Source of the DNA: Clostridia bacterium | Lineage (GTDB): Bacteria; Bacillota; Clostridia; Oscillospirales; Acutalibacteraceae | Length of the DNA: 6,933 nucleotides | Direction of reading: 5' to 3' | NCBI GenBank assembly: GCA_017424125.1 | Contig: JAFPBM010000037.1 | Location: forward strand, 1-6,933 | In this document: positions 5,063-6,933 of the stretch, one piece after another | Numbering within the stretch: position 1 is the stretch's first letter | Layout: each line of letters begins with the position of its first letter | The notes under the pieces: generated by a model | Told to the model about the DNA's origin: nothing | Database searches by the model: none | The model's input: the letters and a program-made list of their open reading frames with translations, nothing else | Made by a program: the position numbers and the translations under genes

Positions 5063-6266
5063 GTGTGTAGCAATGCTTTTAGCGGGCGGACAGGGCAGCC
5101 GCCTTGGCGTACTTACAAAAAACGTAGCCAAGCCTGCGGTGCCCTACGGCGGTAAGTACCGTATAATAGATTTTCCGCTTTCTAACTGTATAAATTCAGG
5201 GATAGAAACGGTTGGTGTTTTAACACAGTACCAACCGCTTGAACTTAACGACTACATAGGGAGCGGTAAAACGTGGGACCTTGACCGTCAAAACGGCGGC
5301 GTACACGTTTTGCCCCCTTATCAGAAAAGTACGGGCAGTGATTGGTATAAAGGCACCGCCAACGCGATTTATCAGAATATACCGTTTATTGAAAAATATA
5401 ACCCGCAGTACGTTCTTATACTATCGGGCGACCATATTTATAAAATGGATTATTCCAAGATGCTAAAACAACATAAGGCAACGGGCGCCGCGGGAACAAT
5501 TGCGGTTTTAGACGTATCGCTTGAAGAGGCGAGCCGTTTTGGGATTATGAATGCAAATTCGGACGGCACGATTTATGAGTTCGAAGAAAAACCGAAAAAT
5601 CCCAAAAGCACCTTAGCATCAATGGGAATTTATGTTTTTGATTGGCAGAAACTAAAGCGCTTCTTGTGTGAGGACGAAAAAAATAAAAATTCCTCCAACG
5701 ATTTTGGCAAAGACATCATTCCCGCGATGCTAAATAGCGGTGAAAAAATGTGTGTTTACCGCTTCGACGATTATTGGAAAGACGTCGGAACGATAGAATC
5801 TTTATGGGATGCCAATCTTGACCTTTTGAACCCCAATATTGATTTGAATCTGTCAGACCCAAACTGGAAAATATATTCCAAGACAAGAAGTCTGCCACCA
5901 CAGTATATAAGCGGTGATGCGCGTGTGGAAAACGCGCTTATAGCGGATGGATGTAATATTTACGGTAACGTAGATTTTTCTATCCTTTTCAACAGTGTAG
6001 AGGTGGAAAAGGGCGCGGCGGTGATGTATTCGCTTGTTATGCCCGGCGCGAAAATCAAATCGGGTGCAATGGTTAAATATGCAATAATTGCCGAAAACGC
6101 CGTGGTAGAAGAGGGCGCAACGGTAGGTGAAAGCCCCGAAGAAACCGAAAACCTCGACAGTTGGGGTATAGCCCTTGTAGGTGACGGAAAAGTTGTTGGT
6201 AAAAACGCCGTAGTCGGCGCTAAAGCGGTAGTGACTAAAAATCTCAAGGAGGGCGAGAGAGTATGA
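5049..6266 (+). CDS. glgC: Glucose-1-phosphate adenylyltransferase GlgC
   Basis: GlgC makes ADP-glucose from ATP and glucose-1-phosphate, the committed step of bacterial glycogen synthesis. The protein has 405 residues. ATG 5049 sits 8 bases after GAGG (5037-5040), and similarity begins at once ([19 protein letters not shown]), so an upstream in-frame ATG at 4959 inside glgB is rejected. Visible motifs are the nucleotide loop AGGQGSRL (12-19), [20 protein letters not shown] (28-47), WDLDR (76-80), [11 protein letters not shown] with catalytic Asp128, the sugar-phosphate motif EEKP (179-182), SMGIYVF (191-197) and DYWKDVGT (241-248). A left-handed beta-helix of hexapeptide repeats fills the C-terminus (about 290-400). 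The gene overlaps glgB by 14 bases and glgD by 4. Family knowledge says it forms tetramers, with GlgD in Bacillus-type operons. All key residues are present, so it is likely active. Confidence 0.96.
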   Translation: MKKTECVAMLLAGGQGSRLGVLTKNVAKPAVPYGGKYRIIDFPLSNCINSGIETVGVLTQYQPLELNDYIGSGKTWDLDRQNGGVHVLPPYQKSTGSDWYKGTANAIYQNIPFIEKYNPQYVLILSGDHIYKMDYSKMLKQHKATGAAGTIAVLDVSLEEASRFGIMNANSDGTIYEFEEKPKNPKSTLASMGIYVFDWQKLKRFLCEDEKNKNSSNDFGKDIIPAMLNSGEKMCVYRFDDYWKDVGTIESLWDANLDLLNPNIDLNLSDPNWKIYSKTRSLPPQYISGDARVENALIADGCNIYGNVDFSILFNSVEVEKGAAVMYSLVMPGAKIKSGAMVKYAIIAENAVVEEGATVGESPEETENLDSWGIALVGDGKVVGKNAVVGAKAVVTKNLKEGERV

Positions 6267-6933
6267 GGAAAAACAACGTAATGGGCGTTGTGTTTTCAAG
6301 CGTAAATGAAGACCTGTTGCCCGAACTTACAATAAACCGTTCTATAGCGTCCGTACCTTTCGGCGGACGCTACCGAATAATAGATTTTACGCTTTCCAAT
6401 CTTGTCAATGCGGGAATTTCCAAGGTCGGCGTGATAACAAAGGAAAATTATCAGTCGCTTATGGACCATATAGGAAGCGCAAAATCGTGGGATTTGGACC
6501 GAAAACACGGCGGACTTTATATTTTGCCGCCGTATAGCAATTCGCTTTCCCACGTCTATGAGGGAAACGTCGATGCGCTTATTGGAATACGCTCGTTTTT
6601 ATCACGTTCAACCGAACAGTACGTTGTGCTTTATAACGCTAATTCGGTGCTCAATATCAATTTAGCCGATATGATAGACAGGCATATTCAGTCAGCAGCA
6701 GATATTACCGTGGCTTACAGGCACGGCAAAATGCCGCTTAATCATCTTGATTTAATGGCGTTCGAGTTTGATAGTGAAAAACGCGTAAAAAAAGTGCGCC
6801 TTTATGAAAAAGAAAATCCCGAATGTGACCACAGTCTTGGCATACTTGTGATTTCGCGTCTGTTGTTGTTAACCTTGATTGATAATGCGGCGGCGGAAAG
6901 CAAACGCGTACTCTCGCGTGACGTTATTATGCC
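6263..6933 (+). CDS. glgD: GlgD, non-catalytic GlgC-like subunit (partial, runs off the window)
   Basis: Its start ATG overlaps the glgC stop in an ATGA junction (6263-6266), with AAGGAGGGCGAGAG (6247-6260) as ribosome binding site. The 223 complete codons visible encode [23 protein letters not shown], then [16 protein letters not shown] (31-46), WDLDR (76-80) and LPPY, clearly parallel to GlgC. The glycine-rich nucleotide loop is replaced by [13 protein letters not shown], and the catalytic SGDH becomes NANS (125-128), putting Asn where GlgC has Asp. Both changes argue against independent catalysis and fit GlgD of Firmicutes, which joins GlgC in a heterotetramer and raises its activity. Residue 223 is far short of the usual length of about 370, so the gene continues past the edge; glgA would be expected next. 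No frameshift is seen. Confidence 0.93.
   Translation, partial: MRKNNVMGVVFSSVNEDLLPELTINRSIASVPFGGRYRIIDFTLSNLVNAGISKVGVITKENYQSLMDHIGSAKSWDLDRKHGGLYILPPYSNSLSHVYEGNVDALIGIRSFLSRSTEQYVVLYNANSVLNINLADMIDRHIQSAADITVAYRHGKMPLNHLDLMAFEFDSEKRVKKVRLYEKENPECDHSLGILVISRLLLLTLIDNAAAESKRVLSRDVIM

Noticed and set aside
5853..6553. Minus-strand ORFs opposite glgC and glgD
   Set aside because: They are antisense shadows of strongly conserved coding sequence, without ribosome binding sites or family motifs.

Overview
The window looks like chromosomal DNA from a low-to-mid GC Clostridia (Bacillota) genome, probably an anaerobic gut-type Oscillospiraceae or Lachnospiraceae relative. The grounds are protein similarity recalled from memory: a PrdX/ProXp-ala-type editing protein, a glgB-glgC-glgD order with the Firmicutes-specific GlgD paralogue, a UUG start behind a strong Shine-Dalgarno, and U-tailed hairpin terminators after most units. 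No search was run.

Layout. (1) 4-549: an Ala-tRNA(Pro) deacylase of the PrdX/ProXp-ala type. (2) 574-649: a complete tRNA-Ala(CGC) with encoded CCA and the G3:U70 alanine identity pair. (3) 629-818: the last 25 bases of the tRNA region recur exactly 165 bases downstream. Between the copies lies a 65% GC hairpin-rich block that opens with an inverted copy of the T-arm. This looks like a small tRNA-associated insertion or the scar of an integrated element. (4) 939-1222, minus strand: the C-terminal end of a peptidoglycan-binding protein with no start codon. (5) 1299-2590: a 12-helix MFS transporter split by a 2-base expansion in a short TA run. (6) 2667-2961: an uppP/bacA remnant with an internal deletion. 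(7) 3164 to the window end: an intact glycogen synthesis operon, glgB-glgC-glgD, with overlapping junctions; glgD runs off the edge.

How it works together. GlgC makes ADP-glucose, which glycogen synthase (GlgA, expected just outside the window) polymerises. GlgB adds the alpha-1,6 branches. GlgD resembles GlgC but lacks the nucleotide loop and catalytic aspartate, so it is probably a regulatory partner. Upstream, the deacylase and tRNA-Ala both belong to translation. Everything between the tRNA and glgB is broken or remnant, so about 2.5 kb of decaying DNA separates two intact conserved blocks.

The least explained part is the 165-bp tRNA-derived repeat unit. I see no autonomous novel multi-gene system here.
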